From Ceratopteris richardii (lineage: Eukaryota; Streptophyta; Polypodiopsida; Polypodiales; Pteridaceae), in the NCBI GenBank assembly GCA_020310875.1, contig CM035437.1, positions 51,340,027-51,404,026 on the forward strand: DNA of 64,000 bases, given 5' to 3'. The position numbers were made by a program, and so were the translations under genes. This document shows, piece after piece, positions 40,329 through 51,242 of the stretch. The stretch's first letter is position 1. Each line of letters starts with the position of its first letter. A model generated the notes under the pieces. That model saw only the letters and a program-made list of their open reading frames with translations, made no database searches and was not told the DNA's origin.

Positions 40329-40396
<68 letters not shown>
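40255..40396. repeat. GT tract and 68-bp G homopolymer
   Basis: G-rich DNA and T-runs are followed by GT repeats (40301-40327) and an unbroken run of 68 G (40329-40396). It lies 370 bp beyond the stop of the AAA+ ORF, on its 3' side. Confidence 0.95.
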
Positions 40397-40397
<1 letters not shown>

Positions 40398-40769
40398 GTT
40401 TGAATTTCCCAAGTATCCATCATTTCTTCGTTGAAGCCACCGACACACACACAAAAAGACTAAGCATCATACTGAGATGCCTTGCGAACAGAAGAATGAA
40501 GCTTACAAATAAGTATCTTAATCTTTACATGCAGAATTCCATTATCATTGACATGTACAAAGGAAATCATGCAGTTATCAACCATTCCATTTCTCCAGGT
40601 CGGCCTACAAACATGTCAATCAAGCACTGATAAAGAGCAAGGGTCAAGGCCTAACTATTGATATGCTAAAACTGGTGTAAGGTTGCTGGTTGAAAAGGAC
40701 CACCAATGACTTCACAAAGTATTGATTCACCAAAACACCTTCCACAGTGTGGTTGTGTAGCTGTTTGAA

Positions 40770-43151
40770 TCACAACTGCTCTGGCCACCTCAGAAATGTG
40801 ATATTCCTTAATGATGCTGGGAGATGACAATGCTCCTTTGTTGGTAACATCCTCAGATGCAAAGGAAGAGGCTCATTCAGTCCATCTTGAACTACTACTT
40901 TTTGAGCAAGTTGAAAGGCTTGGGCAAGCGCATCTGACTTGGGGGCCAGTGCAAGATACACAACACATTGTGTAAGATGAGAACCACAGTCCTTCCCGCC
41001 CAGCAACTGGCAAGCTTGATGGCATGCAACTGCTTGCGTAAGTGCTTGTGGGTCTGCAAGCCCCACTTCATCACTTGCAAATCTGGTAAGAGCACTTGCA
41101 ATATTCAGAATATTCTCTCCCTTCTCCAAGACTCTTGCAAGCCAATAGACTGCAGCATTGCTGTCACCACCCTTGATAGACTTCAGCATCACTTGCATAA
41201 GTTCTCCATCTGCTTCTTCTTGGGTTTTCTCAATAAATGCATGAGGCCATTGGATTGCCTCTCTTGCATCCAAAACAGTTACTACAAGTGCTGTCACCAT
41301 GTCTACAGGTGGTGTCCTTTGCACTGGAGGGTCAATTCCCATTGTGTGCCCTGCAGCATCAACTTCTATACCTTCCCTAGTACTTGGACCTGCATCTTTT
41401 TCAACGTCCATGGTCAGCCTGATCAACTCCCTTGCCCTATTTATTCCATAATTCACTTCCTTCCCACCCACAATCTTTTTGAATGGCTTTGCATACTCTT
41501 CCTGACTAAACTGAAAATAACCTTTCAGGTGCTCTAAGAGGTTATGAGGTGAATCTTTTTTGAGAAAAGTTGCAGTCTTTTCCCTATCCCTGACAGTAGG
41601 TTCCTCATTTTCTGGAGCAGCACAATCCTTTCCATCTGCATCTGATTTACGCTTCTGCTTCATCTTGCCAAGAGCCAGGTAAACAGCGGCTTCTAATGCA
41701 TTAAGAGCAACCCGAGCATCACCATCTGCAACACTTGCAAGGTATTGAATAACCTCATCTTCAATGGCCAAGACTTCAATACCCAGAACATCACCCAACG
41801 ACACTTGAACCCCTCTCTCATGATCAGAAATAGCACGCTTCATTGCAGTGCAAAGATGATCATGCTGTAACTTTCTGAGAGTAAAAACCCGACACCGAGA
41901 GTACAGGGCAGGGATGATTTCAGATGACGGATTTTCTGTGGTTGCACCAATGAAAACAACATAGCCTGCTTCCACCGCAGGAAGAATGCACTCTTGTTGG
42001 GATTTACTAAACCTGTTCAGTGTCTCCACAAACAGAACAGTGCGTTGTCCAAATTTCTTTGCTTGCTTGGCTTCCTCTAAGATCTCTTGCACTTCAAAGC
42101 TGCCACCTTTTGCAGATGAGAGAGCTACAAACCTGCATGAGGCACTACGAGCAATCAATCTAGCTAAGGATGTCTTTCCTGTTCCTGGTGGGCCCCCAAA
42201 TATTATGCAGGGTAAGATCTCTCCATCAAGTAAAGAACGGAGAACGCCATATGGCCCAAGCAAATGATCCTGTCCAAGTATTTCTGTAATAGAGTTTGGT
42301 CTCATACGTTCAGCCAGGGAAGCCAGTGCTTTCCCTGAAGGTTTATCTTGCTGTTTAACTCCGACTGTCAAAGGAGACAAAGCACCTGGCAAGGGCTTAT
42401 CTATGTCAGCATCTTCCTGTCTTTTTCTTTTGAGCGAGACTGCATCTTGAATAGTCCCAATCACACCCACCTGCGTAGGGCGTGAAACAGGAGATTTGAT
42501 AACCATTCCTCCCCTCTCCTCTGGCTCTGGGGAACATGAAACTCTAAAGGTTTTCACAGAATCTTGTTGCTCGACAGTCGTCTGAAGCTTGAGCTGGAGC
42601 TGGCCCTCGGGCATATCTTCCCTTGCAAAAGGAGACGAAGAGCCCACAGAAGCATGCCTGTCTAAAGCTCTCGGGGAAGGGATCCAATCCATAGAGTTCG
42701 GAAGTGATCCCACTCGCATAACAGCACTTGCATCAACGACAATATTCCCATACCCAGAAACGGAGATGATCCGACCTTCTTCCAGATGAGGATTGTGGTT
42801 CCAGAGCGCAGGAGACGCTGCGAGCAAAACAGGATGCTCTCTGCCATCATCAGAACCATGAATTCTAAGAGATACGCCATCCTTGCAGACGGCCTCGGGT
42901 GTAATCTCCCCATCCACATGATGCTGCTGAACAGCCTCAGCGCGTCGCTCCAGAAGCCAACGGGTAGCCTTCAGGTTAGACTTCCCCCCGGTGGCAGCCA
43001 AAGCTTGTCGCGCCATGTCCTGCGGAAGCTCCATTTCAGCCACAGTTACCATCGCCAGAGATGGTTCGGTACGGCCCTGCTCGGAGCGAAGACCGAGGCT
43101 CAGGCTTCCGGAAGAAGGGCATAAATGGCTTGCCTGTCTTCCCTGAAGCAT
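40770..43151 (-). CDS. WRNIP1/MgsA-like AAA+ ATPase, intronless, Walker B lost
   Basis: A 793-codon open frame without introns. WRNIP1/MgsA/Mgs1 proteins are AAA+ ATPases that act at stalled replication forks in the nucleus. In order: a UBA-like segment (about 38-70, ATGGKSNLKATRWLL), a low-complexity nuclear-type linker with KRKR (241-244), the AAA+ core with Walker A GPPGTGKT (320-327), sensor 1 GATTENPS (402-409), arginine finger SRCR (418-421), sensor 2 GDARVALNALE (477-487), and an MgsA C-terminal domain (about 650-767, KGGDSNAAVYWLARVLE, FASDEVGLADPQAL, YLALAPKS). The family DEIHRF Walker B box reads ETLNRF (376-381), so the acidic pair for Mg and catalysis is gone. The last 25 residues and an insert at about 505-620 diverge from the family. 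The homology starts after Met34 (43052), which may be the true start. It could be a pseudoenzyme or a retrocopy. Confidence 0.8.
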   Translation of the reverse strand: MLQGRQASHLCPSSGSLSLGLRSEQGRTEPSLAMVTVAEMELPQDMARQALAATGGKSNLKATRWLLERRAEAVQQHHVDGEITPEAVCKDGVSLRIHGSDDGREHPVLLAASPALWNHNPHLEEGRIISVSGYGNIVVDASAVMRVGSLPNSMDWIPSPRALDRHASVGSSSPFAREDMPEGQLQLKLQTTVEQQDSVKTFRVSCSPEPEERGGMVIKSPVSRPTQVGVIGTIQDAVSLKRKRQEDADIDKPLPGALSPLTVGVKQQDKPSGKALASLAERMRPNSITEILGQDHLLGPYGVLRSLLDGEILPCIIFGGPPGTGKTSLARLIARSASCRFVALSSAKGGSFEVQEILEEAKQAKKFGQRTVLFVETLNRFSKSQQECILPAVEAGYVVFIGATTENPSSEIIPALYSRCRVFTLRKLQHDHLCTAMKRAISDHERGVQVSLGDVLGIEVLAIEDEVIQYLASVADGDARVALNALEAAVYLALGKMKQKRKSDADGKDCAAPENEEPTVRDREKTATFLKKDSPHNLLEHLKGYFQFSQEEYAKPFKKIVGGKEVNYGINRARELIRLTMDVEKDAGPSTREGIEVDAAGHTMGIDPPVQRTPPVDMVTALVVTVLDAREAIQWPHAFIEKTQEEADGELMQVMLKSIKGGDSNAAVYWLARVLEKGENILNIASALTRFASDEVGLADPQALTQAVACHQACQLLGGKDCGSHLTQCVVYLALAPKSDALAQAFQLAQKVVVQDGLNEPLPLHLRMLPTKEHCHLPASLRNITFLRWPEQL

Positions 43152-43640
43152 GGCGGTGGCTACAATAGTGATCCCCTAGGCGAAGCAGAAGATGTTGTCG
43201 GAAGTCGGGCTAGGAGGAACACGTAATCCATAGAGTACGGAACGGGACAAGAAGTGCCTGATCCGGGCGGAGATATCTTTCTCGTAAGCAGCAAATCTTT
43301 CAAATTTGCAACTTGCATAGTAATGGCGACCATCAGACCTAACAAGCTCCTTCTCCAGACCTCGCGGAGTAAACACAGTAAATGAGGCAGTCGAAGACCC
43401 CACTGATATGGGGCAGATGCAAATAATCTGGTCTACATTTTTGCGCAAACCCATTCGGCAGGCTCGATCCGCATCAGATTGCCGCCGATGCAGCCAAGGG
43501 CTGGAAAAGATTGGGCGTCATCTGAAGTCCACCTGATCATTCCCAATTCTCCGCTATTCAAGCACATGAATGAGGATTCACGCTTCGCATGCACAGACTC
43601 AATTTTGAAAAAATATGGAATAAGTCTTTATTTTTGTCCA
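43152..43640 (-). other. 5' flank of the AAA+ ORF
   Basis: More GC-rich than its surroundings up to about 43.5 kb. A 92-codon open frame (43176-43454, minus) matches nothing I recognise. This may be 5' UTR or promoter of the AAA+ gene. No clear TATA box was seen. Confidence 0.3.
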
Positions 43641-43935
43641 AGCACACATAGCCTAGTGCCTAGTGGTTGATGCTTAGAATTTTTCGGAGCAAGTCACGAG
43701 TATTCTTGCTAGACATATCCATGAGTTCCCCAAGATGGGTGGCCATGAGTTCCCCAAGCTGAGTGCCTCTACCTTAAGAGGTCGGGTGTGTGTGTCTTTC
43801 CAACTCATCGTACTCTTAAGAAAACAATTCTCTATCTCTTGCATTCAAGAAGTAATGTTAAATCTGTCTATGGGTATCCAACCCTAGATTTTTCAGTTCA
43901 ATGTGTTTACCACTACACCAAGCACCCCATACTTA
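43640..43935. mobile_element. Possible tRNA-derived SINE heads
   Basis: On the minus strand, TTGGTGTAGTGGTAAACAC (near 43927-43909) and GGTTGGATACCC (near 43893-43882) resemble boxes A and B. On plus, TAGTGCCTAGTGGTTGATGC (from about 43652) resembles box A with a weak box B. Between them is a 27-bp imperfect duplication (ATGAGTTCCCCAAG, 43721 and 43747). The body is otherwise unassigned. Confidence 0.35.
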
Positions 43936-45039
43936 TTTTCATGTTCAAGCTTGAACAAGATGATTAAGCATCCTTTTCCAATAGTGTGATCAAGTCACCC
44001 CATGCATGGCCTCATAATCCTACAAGTGTCAAGCAAGAAATGTGATTTTTTATCATGCCACCAAGCATGCATGTGGCCTCTCCCTCTCTTTCTCTCTCCA
44101 TTTTTGCACAAGAAGCTACTACTCAAAGAGAAGGAAGATGCATATGCGTCCCCCTCTCTTTCTCTCTCCAAATTGGACAAAAAGCTACTAGTCAAAGATA
44201 AGCCATGCATCACAACTCACAGAGAAGGAGAAAAGAGGGAAGGAAAGACAAGTTAGGGGATTGCACTTTTTCTCTTCTTCGAAATGCCAAGAATCTTTAC
44301 AAAGAGAGAAGAGATTGACTTATGTATACATGTGCCTTAAGTTAGGTCCTTTCACAAAAATGGACCATACATTTTCGAGAACTAGTCCTAGATCAAAAAA
44401 ATGGCAAAATACCATACGTGATCAAATTATGCATCCTCTAGCGCCTTTATAATGTTTGTTATGAATCTAAATGGGTTTAATTAGCAATAAACATTTCTTT
44501 GAAAAAATCTTATTTGCCTTCAAGCTCCATCTCCCCTTTGTACCTCCTATTATCTTTCCATTTGCTTTGCTTCCATATTCCATGCAACTCTCCTCCTCCT
44601 AGTAACTATTGTCCTCAACAAACCCTTTTGGTATCTGCCATGGGTATGAATTGTTGGTACTATAATTACAGAGGTTCTTCAAGAGCCATAGATGGGTGAT
44701 TGTCAAGTGATGATATTCAATCCTTCGATGTGCTATGGTGCCTTTGTATGTGAATGCTACCAAAGATGTGTAGAAACATTTTTCATCTTTCTATTCAACA
44801 TTTATTCCATCTGCACTTCATTGTGGTTTCTCTTCTTATCCCCTTTTTTACTTTTTTCAATTTGTTTTAGTTATTTTGCCATTCCTGTTCTTTGAAGCAG
44901 GCTCTGTTGAAATGGATTGATTTCTCCATGTGAGTAATTAAGCATGAAACATAAGTACTTATTAACAATAAACAAGAACATCCCATTTTGTACAACTTCG
45001 TCCAATTCTATGGATGTACCAACGTGTAGGACATGGGAT
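43936..45039. other. Non-coding stretch
   Basis: No gene is seen. Two short similar blocks, around 44085-44105 and 44150-44170 (CCTCTCTTTCTCTCTCCA), suggest a small decayed duplication. Confidence 0.4.
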
Positions 45040-46165
45040 TTCCCAATAATGTGCCTTGTGCATATCTAGTTTGATTGTGAAGATTGAAGAAGTCAATGCT
45101 ATTTTTTATGATGTTGATGTGTTGACACTTGATATTATTGTGCCCCCTAAGGCTTTTATGGTTGATTCTCTTTCCCTCATGTGACTTCTAGATTATGTTG
45201 CTTCTTTTCATGTAACATCACATAGAGAATGGTTCTCTACTTATGCAACAAAGTCTCTTGGTAGTGTGAGACTTAGTGACTCTTACTAGTGTGAAGTTTT
45301 TGGGATTGGAGATGTGGTTGTGCAGTTCATTGATGGTTCAAAATTTAATATGCATAATGTATGCCATGTGCCTCAGTTATCATGTAGTTTGATGTCAGTT
45401 GGTCAACTTGATGAACTTGGTTACAAGGTGGTATTCTATGCTTAGTCCTTTCGCAGATCAAAGGGCAATATGGTTATTGCAAAAGGAAGCAAAATTGGCT
45501 CACTTTATCCTTTATTTGTATCACAAAAACAACACTTGTTAGCTATTATTGAACAACCTATGGCTTGTATTTGGCATGGCCATTTGGGCCACATGTCTCA
45601 TAGTGAGATGGAAAATCTTTTTTGTTCTAGCTACTTACATGTGTTATCTTTCTCTGGTTTTTCACTTTGTGAGCATTGTCAATATAGAAAGCAAACTAAG
45701 AATGTACATAAAACGCATATTGACTCTTCAATCCTGCCTTTAGATCTCATTGATATAGATATGTGTGGTCCAATGCCCACAGGATCATTAGGTGGTTCTC
45801 TTTACTTTGTCACTTTCACAGATGATGCTACTAGAAAGGTTTGGGTATATCCTATCAAATCGAACGGTGAGGTATTCCCTACCTTCAAAAAATGATTTGC
45901 TTCAGTTGAGATGGAAAAAGGAATGAAGCTCAAAGCTTTACATTCCGATAATGGGGGTGAGTATACCTCACATGAATTCATCCTTTTTTGTCAGACTAGA
46001 GGAATTCGTAGAGAGTTTATAGCTCCTTATACCCAGTACAGAATGGTGTGGTTGAAGGGATGAATAGAACTATTCAAGATAGAGTAGTTTCTATGTTGCA
46101 TCATGCAAACCTTTCACAAGGCTCTTGGACAGAAGTAGTATTGTCTATAGTTCACATGATTAGCC
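45040..46165 (+). mobile_element. Copia fossil A: protease end to integrase
   Basis: Traces of the copia protease region (VPQLSCSLMSVGQLDELGYKV, about 45.37 kb), then the GAG-pre-integrase and integrase start (WHGHLGHMS, CEHC), and the integrase core (CGPMPTG, FVTFTDDATR, HSDNGGEY, NRTIQDR). The integrase core comes before any RT, which is the copia order. It breaks off at about 46.16 kb, where another copia gag begins. An old fossil with several breaks. Confidence 0.8.
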
Positions 46166-48514
46166 TTTCGATGGGATGGCATAGATTCTCAAGCACATGC
46201 ATTGATAGCATTATCTATCAAACATGCCATTATCCCTCATATTTACTCTTATAAAATAGCAAAGGATGCTTGGGATACACTTACCAGTTTATAACAAGCA
46301 AGAGATGAGGCTCATTTTGCTTATCTCCGAAAACAAGTGGAGAGTGAGCATATGAAAGAAGGAGATTCTATGGATAATTTTCTGACAAAGATCAAAGGTT
46401 TGAAGGAGCAATTGATTTTGGCTGATGAAGTCTTGCCAGATAGTTCACTTGTGCAGATTGTTCTTAATGGTCTTCTAGATTCATATTAGAGTTTTGCTTC
46501 TACTCTTCGGCTGATGATGAAAGGCAATCCAAATACCTTAATGTTTGAAGATTTAGCCTCTGCTTTTTTGCAAGAAGGCCAGTCTAGGCAAAATAAGTCC
46601 ATTATGTGTGCTGCAGATAAAGCTTTCCTAGCTAGTCAGAAGAGTAAAGGTAAATGGATCTCATCTACTAGTAAGCAAAAATATGCTATTTCTACACAAT
46701 TGAAAAAGGAAGACAAAGATGAGAAGAAAATAGAAAATCAGAAATAGTTTTGCAAATAATGAAAAGCTAATCATGTCATAAAGAGTTGTCCAAAACTGAC
46801 TACAAAAGAGGCAAAGAAGAAAGAGGCTATAATGGTTTTTGCAGAGGCCTCTACACCTAAAGTAGAGCTTGCTAATCTTGTGCAAAATGAAGAATGGGCA
46901 TTTACTATTGTTTGCAACTATAACCCATCTTCTCATGAGAAGTGTATGTTTGCAGTATACTCAGATGTTTGGTGCTTTGATAGTGGGGAAGTCAAACATA
47001 TTACCTTGTAGCATAGTTTCTTTAGTTCACTTCAGCTTGTCCCTACACATAATACTGTCACATGCACCAACAACTCCTCTTATCTTATCATGGGAGTTGA
47101 TAAGATCATTATGAATATAACTAATGTAGTTCTTTCACGTTGTTAGATGCTTTATTTGTGCCAAGGATCAAGAAAAATTTGTTCTCAATTTTAGCATTAG
47201 CCTTGTAAACATTTTTGTAAAGGCTATATTTTGGGCAAAATGTAGTGTTCCACCTTCCCAAAAGATGGTTCAATTTAAGCTACTCAAAAATTATAGCTTG
47301 TTCACAATGACATATAAGGTCTTATGCTGACAACTTCTTTTGGGAACTATCTTTACTTTGTGACTTTTATTGATGATTTTTCTAGGCATGCATGGGTATC
47401 AATTGAAAGCAAAGTTTCAAAAGTTTATGTGCTTCAAACAGTTTTTTGTTATGGCTGAAAATATGTCAACATGCAAATTGTGAACCCTCCATTTTGATCG
47501 AGGGGGGAATACTCGTCTTTTGAATTTAATGTATTTCTAGCCGAACATGGGATAAAACATCAGTGTACAACACCGTATACACTTCAACAGAATGGAGTTG
47601 CTGAAAGAGGTCTCTCATGGAGATGGTGAGATGTATGGCCAAAAGTTAGGCTTTGCCACATAGCTTCTGGCTTGAGAGATGTTATGTGTGCAACATATGT
47701 ACTTAATAGGTGTCCCACCAAAGCACTGAAATATATCCCTCCATATGAGTCTTGGCATGGTTGCAAGCCATTTGATGCTCATCTAGGTGTCTTTGGTTGT
47801 TTGGCATATGCATTAGTGCCTGAACAATAATGCATGAAATAGGATGATAAAAGTAATGAAATGTATTTTTGTTGGAAATAGTTCTAAAAGCAAAGGCTAC
47901 CATCTGTATCATCCATAGACTAAACACATTTTGGTTAGCCATGATGTTGTTTTTGTGCAAGATACAATTCAATCATTACTTTTATGTACCAAGGAGACTT
48001 CAGTTAGCTCTAGAGATGTGTATGACAATTTACTGCCTCTTTTTATAGGTGGACAGTCAAGTGCTAGTCCAAATGAGGCAATTTTCCAGCCCTTACAAGT
48101 TCCACATGATGATGTAAATTATTCCATTTCTGATGCATATTTACATGATGCACTTGTTGATGAGAAGGCTGATATAAAGAAGGCAAAAACTATGCCTAAA
48201 TTGCTAGTGCAGCTTTGAGAGATAGCAAATTAGATGCAACACTATAATATCGTACTCATTCGTGCTCTCATAGTGCTTCTTTTGCATCAAATTGCTATGC
48301 AATGGCTATCTCTAGTCTTTGTGATGAGAATGAGCTTGTTTCTTTTGATGAAGCACAAAATTCAAAACATTGGATGGCTGCTATGCACTCAAAATATGAT
48401 GTTATTATGAAGAATGGTACTTGATCTTTTTGTGATTTTCCTCGAGGCAAAAAGTCCATTGGCACGAAATGGGCATACAAGCTAAAATGTAAGCTTGATG
48501 GAATTGTTGATAGG
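46166..48514 (+). mobile_element. Copia fossil B, left part (gag to RT start)
   Basis: Copia gag (about 46.2-46.75 kb: AWDTLTSL, HMKEGDSMDNFLTKIKGLK, VLNGLLDSY) and a decayed zinc knuckle. Protease traces (near 46.98 kb) and integrase traces (about 47.3-47.8 kb: FVTFIDDFSRHAWV, NGVAERG, AHLGVFGCLAY) follow. The start of RT (KSIGTKWAYKLK) is at about 48.45-48.51 kb. It is interrupted at 48514 by the RT-less LTR element and resumes at 55554. Several breaks; old. Confidence 0.82.
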
Positions 48515-50213
48515 TGTAGAGGAGGTACTGGGGTAGCCACTTTCAACAATATCAAATTGTATACATTTCCAGTACTCCGTCTACTCAAGGGGGGTTCTCC
48601 TTAGGGAAGTATACCCTGTGACATTCTTGTGTGCAGGTACCTTCACTGATAACAGAGAAACCAGTAGAAGTGAAAATGTACAGTTATAGAGAAAGGATCA
48701 ATGACAAATGCTCTTGAGAGAGGAAATCACTTCGTAACTTTGAAAATGATTACAGAGAGCTAAAGTACTACAAAAGGATGTAACAGTGGGCTAGCATGCC
48801 ATTCCAAAACTAACTAGCAACAATATAAGAGTGAGACCAACAAAGTGAATACAATAAAGAAGATGACTTGTTCTTGAAGAAATTCACCGATGCATGCCAA
48901 TGACTAGATCCAAGCCACTCAATCACCCTGTAATGCTAATCACCAACTCCACTGGAGGCCCATGCTTTGTATAATCATCACAGAGTGACCTTCCACAGTG
49001 TGCCTGTAGCAACAGAGTGCAGAGAGTAGACCAAAAAAAAATAGCCTCAACTAGCATCAACAGATGATGGTAGTGATGATACGCAATAGCCCATACAATT
49101 CAAATTACATCCGATTCAGCCCCCCAAATGAGTGCCAAACCTCTGTTTATATAGACTCCAGAGTGGCCAAGGGTGGCCTTGCCAAATCCAGCCTTAAGTG
49201 CCGCACGCGCCAAAGTGGTGGTCCAGAGGTGGAGGATGGTAGCCAACTTCAATAAGGCCCCCAATTTTAGCTTCTGACACTGCCAAAGCCAAGTGGCAAT
49301 ATTCCCTGCATTACTTTTTCATTCTGACACATTATTGACAAAATATGCTCCGCCCGTCATTTGCCGCCCAAGTTGCTCATGGTGGAGCCCATACTAAGTC
49401 GGTAGTCGCCCATGTGCATGTAGGAGGCGAGTGATCGCCTTTGGAGAGGGTTGGGAGAAAAGAGGTGGTCGCCCCAATTTCCATGAGAACTCATGGTGGT
49501 CGCCTTACCTTGTAGTAAGTGCCCCTGGATGGTCGCCCAATTTGCCATTAGGAGGAGAGGGTCGCCCAAGGCCATTAGGAGGAGAGGGTCGCCCAAGGCT
49601 ATTAGGAGGAGAGGGTCGCCCAATTAGCAAAAAAGGAGTAGAGGGTCGCCCAAGGTGGGGGTCGCCAAAGGAAGAAGGGTCGCCCATGTTTGAGGAATAT
49701 CATGTGATGAAGGCATCGCCCACATTTTGCTAAGAATCAATTCTTTCTCCCCCTAAAATCAAGGCGAGTGAGCGCCCAATTCATTCTGTGTTTTCTTTTG
49801 TAGAATCAAGGCGAGTGAGCGCCCAATCCTTTGTGAGTTTCCTTTCCTCAAATCAAGGCGAGAGCACTCATCTCTTTGTAAGAAATTAAGACAATGTCTT
49901 CCTTAAAACAAAGTGTTTCCTCCACGCTTCGCTTTGGTGTTTAAATACAATTGCAGTTTGATTCCTTATAAGATATAGATTGGAACTCCATAGAAGAGGT
50001 TCATATGGGTGAAAGGTTGAACAAAGGGCTAGAGCTTGCCAATGGAGCGCATTTTCTGCTACATACCTGCAGGTTATAGGTTCACCAAAGTTGATTGTCT
50101 TGCATCCACTTCCTCCCAAAATCTTTGCTTCAAAATGCTCATGCTTTGACACTTCCCCGAAGCTTCTCCCCAAATAAAGTCAATCAAATGCTAGCAAGCT
50201 CACCTGCTCTACA
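48515..50213 (-). mobile_element. 3' LTR of the RT-less element
   Basis: Partner of 53855-55553, with the same ends. It is preceded on the coding strand by a purine-rich tract and followed by the target duplication ATAGG (48510-48514). Confidence 0.95.
49535..49690. repeat. LTR minisatellite, GGTCGCCCAAGGC-ATTAGGAGGAGA
   Basis: Three to four near-perfect copies of about 28 bp followed by diverged ones. The same array is present in the partner LTR at about 54875-55030. The surrounding LTR has further GTCGCCCA and GAGCGCCCAA words. Confidence 0.9.
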
Positions 50214-50222
50214 GACCCCCAC
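50214..50222 (-). other. Polypurine tract of the RT-less element
   Basis: GTGGGGGTC on the coding (minus) strand, directly before the TGTAGAG start of the 3' LTR. Confidence 0.65.
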
Positions 50223-50345
50223 ATCAAGACTTTGCACCGTCCCGGTGCAACAACTCATTTATTTGCTTATTCTATCAAACAAAATGAACTGTAGAAAATG
50301 AAAAGAACTATGGTATGTACAGTGAGTGAATTCCATCTGCTTGCA

Positions 50346-51164
50346 TTAATTCAAATAGCTTTTCACCCTGGAGATGTTGACGAGGGGTATTGTTTCACCC
50401 TGCAAGTCCTCTAAATGAACTGCTCCTTGTGATAATACCTTTATCACCTTGTAGGGCCCTATCCATTTAGGTGCCAATTTGGTGGATGCTGGCAGGATCT
50501 GATGCACCAAGACCAAAGATCCTTCCTGTACCTCATTAGTCCTTAGATACCTGTCATGCAACCTTTTGCGTTCCTCTTGCTTTACCTGCAGTTTCCTCAT
50601 GGTTGCTTCCCTATATTCTTCCAATGCCACAAGTCTTCTAATGGGAGGCTCAATTCCAATGGTTCTGGCTCCAATTTCCTTCTTGATAATAAATTCGAAT
50701 GGTGCCAAGTGAACTATTTGAGGGTTCTCTTCATCTCCAAGATTTACTTCTTGAACAAACTTTTCAGAATTGGACTCACTTGAAAATTCATCCCCACTGT
50801 ATGCAGGAGCGGAGTTCAATTTATGATCCACAATCTGTTCCTTGATACATCCTAAAGGTATATTTGAAAATGGGAGTTCTTGAAGGTCAAAATTAGCCTC
50901 CTCAGGTGCACGCACAATTTTGTCACTTTCTGGTCCTGCAAGCATAAAATCATCCAATTTTTCATGTTTACCTGTCTTTTCCTTACATATCATTGTAGTG
51001 GCGCCTATTGTCAAATTTTGACTATCTGGGTCTACTGGCCCAATAAGTGGTTCCGGTCCTTCGGGAGGTTCCTGCAAAAGATAAGCTCGACTACCTTGCT
51101 TCAGAGAAGTAGTGAGTTCCAGAGGGAGGATTGGCCCATTTTGGCCACTATTGGCTAAGTGCAC
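50346..51164 (-). mobile_element. Integrase C-terminal (GPY/F-like) tail of the RT-less element
   Basis: 272 open codons. The first half is an acidic segment without a known domain. The second half resembles the end of plant Ty3/gypsy integrases: EEYREATMRKLQVKQEERKRL, EGSLVLVHQ, KLAPKWIGPYKV and PLVNISRVKSYL. No catalytic DDE core precedes it. Its last motif is shared with the fossil at 32.84-32.9 kb. Confidence 0.75.
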
Positions 51165-51242
51165 AACTTGGGCCTCTTGTCGCCCACTTGGGCCACCACC
51201 TTTGGCCTCCTGTCGCCCACTTGGGCCACCACCTTGGGCCTC

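Noticed and set aside
40153-40630. Glycine- or proline-rich frames
   Set aside because: They come from the G homopolymer and neighbouring repeats.
43176-43454. 92-codon minus-strand frame upstream of the AAA+ ORF
   Set aside because: No recognised homology, and short. It was kept only as part of the 5' flank because it could be UTR or an upstream exon.
43640-43935. Functional tRNA genes
   Set aside because: Box A and B resemblance is present, but no foldable acceptor stem or complete cloverleaf could be drawn, so SINE-like origin was preferred.
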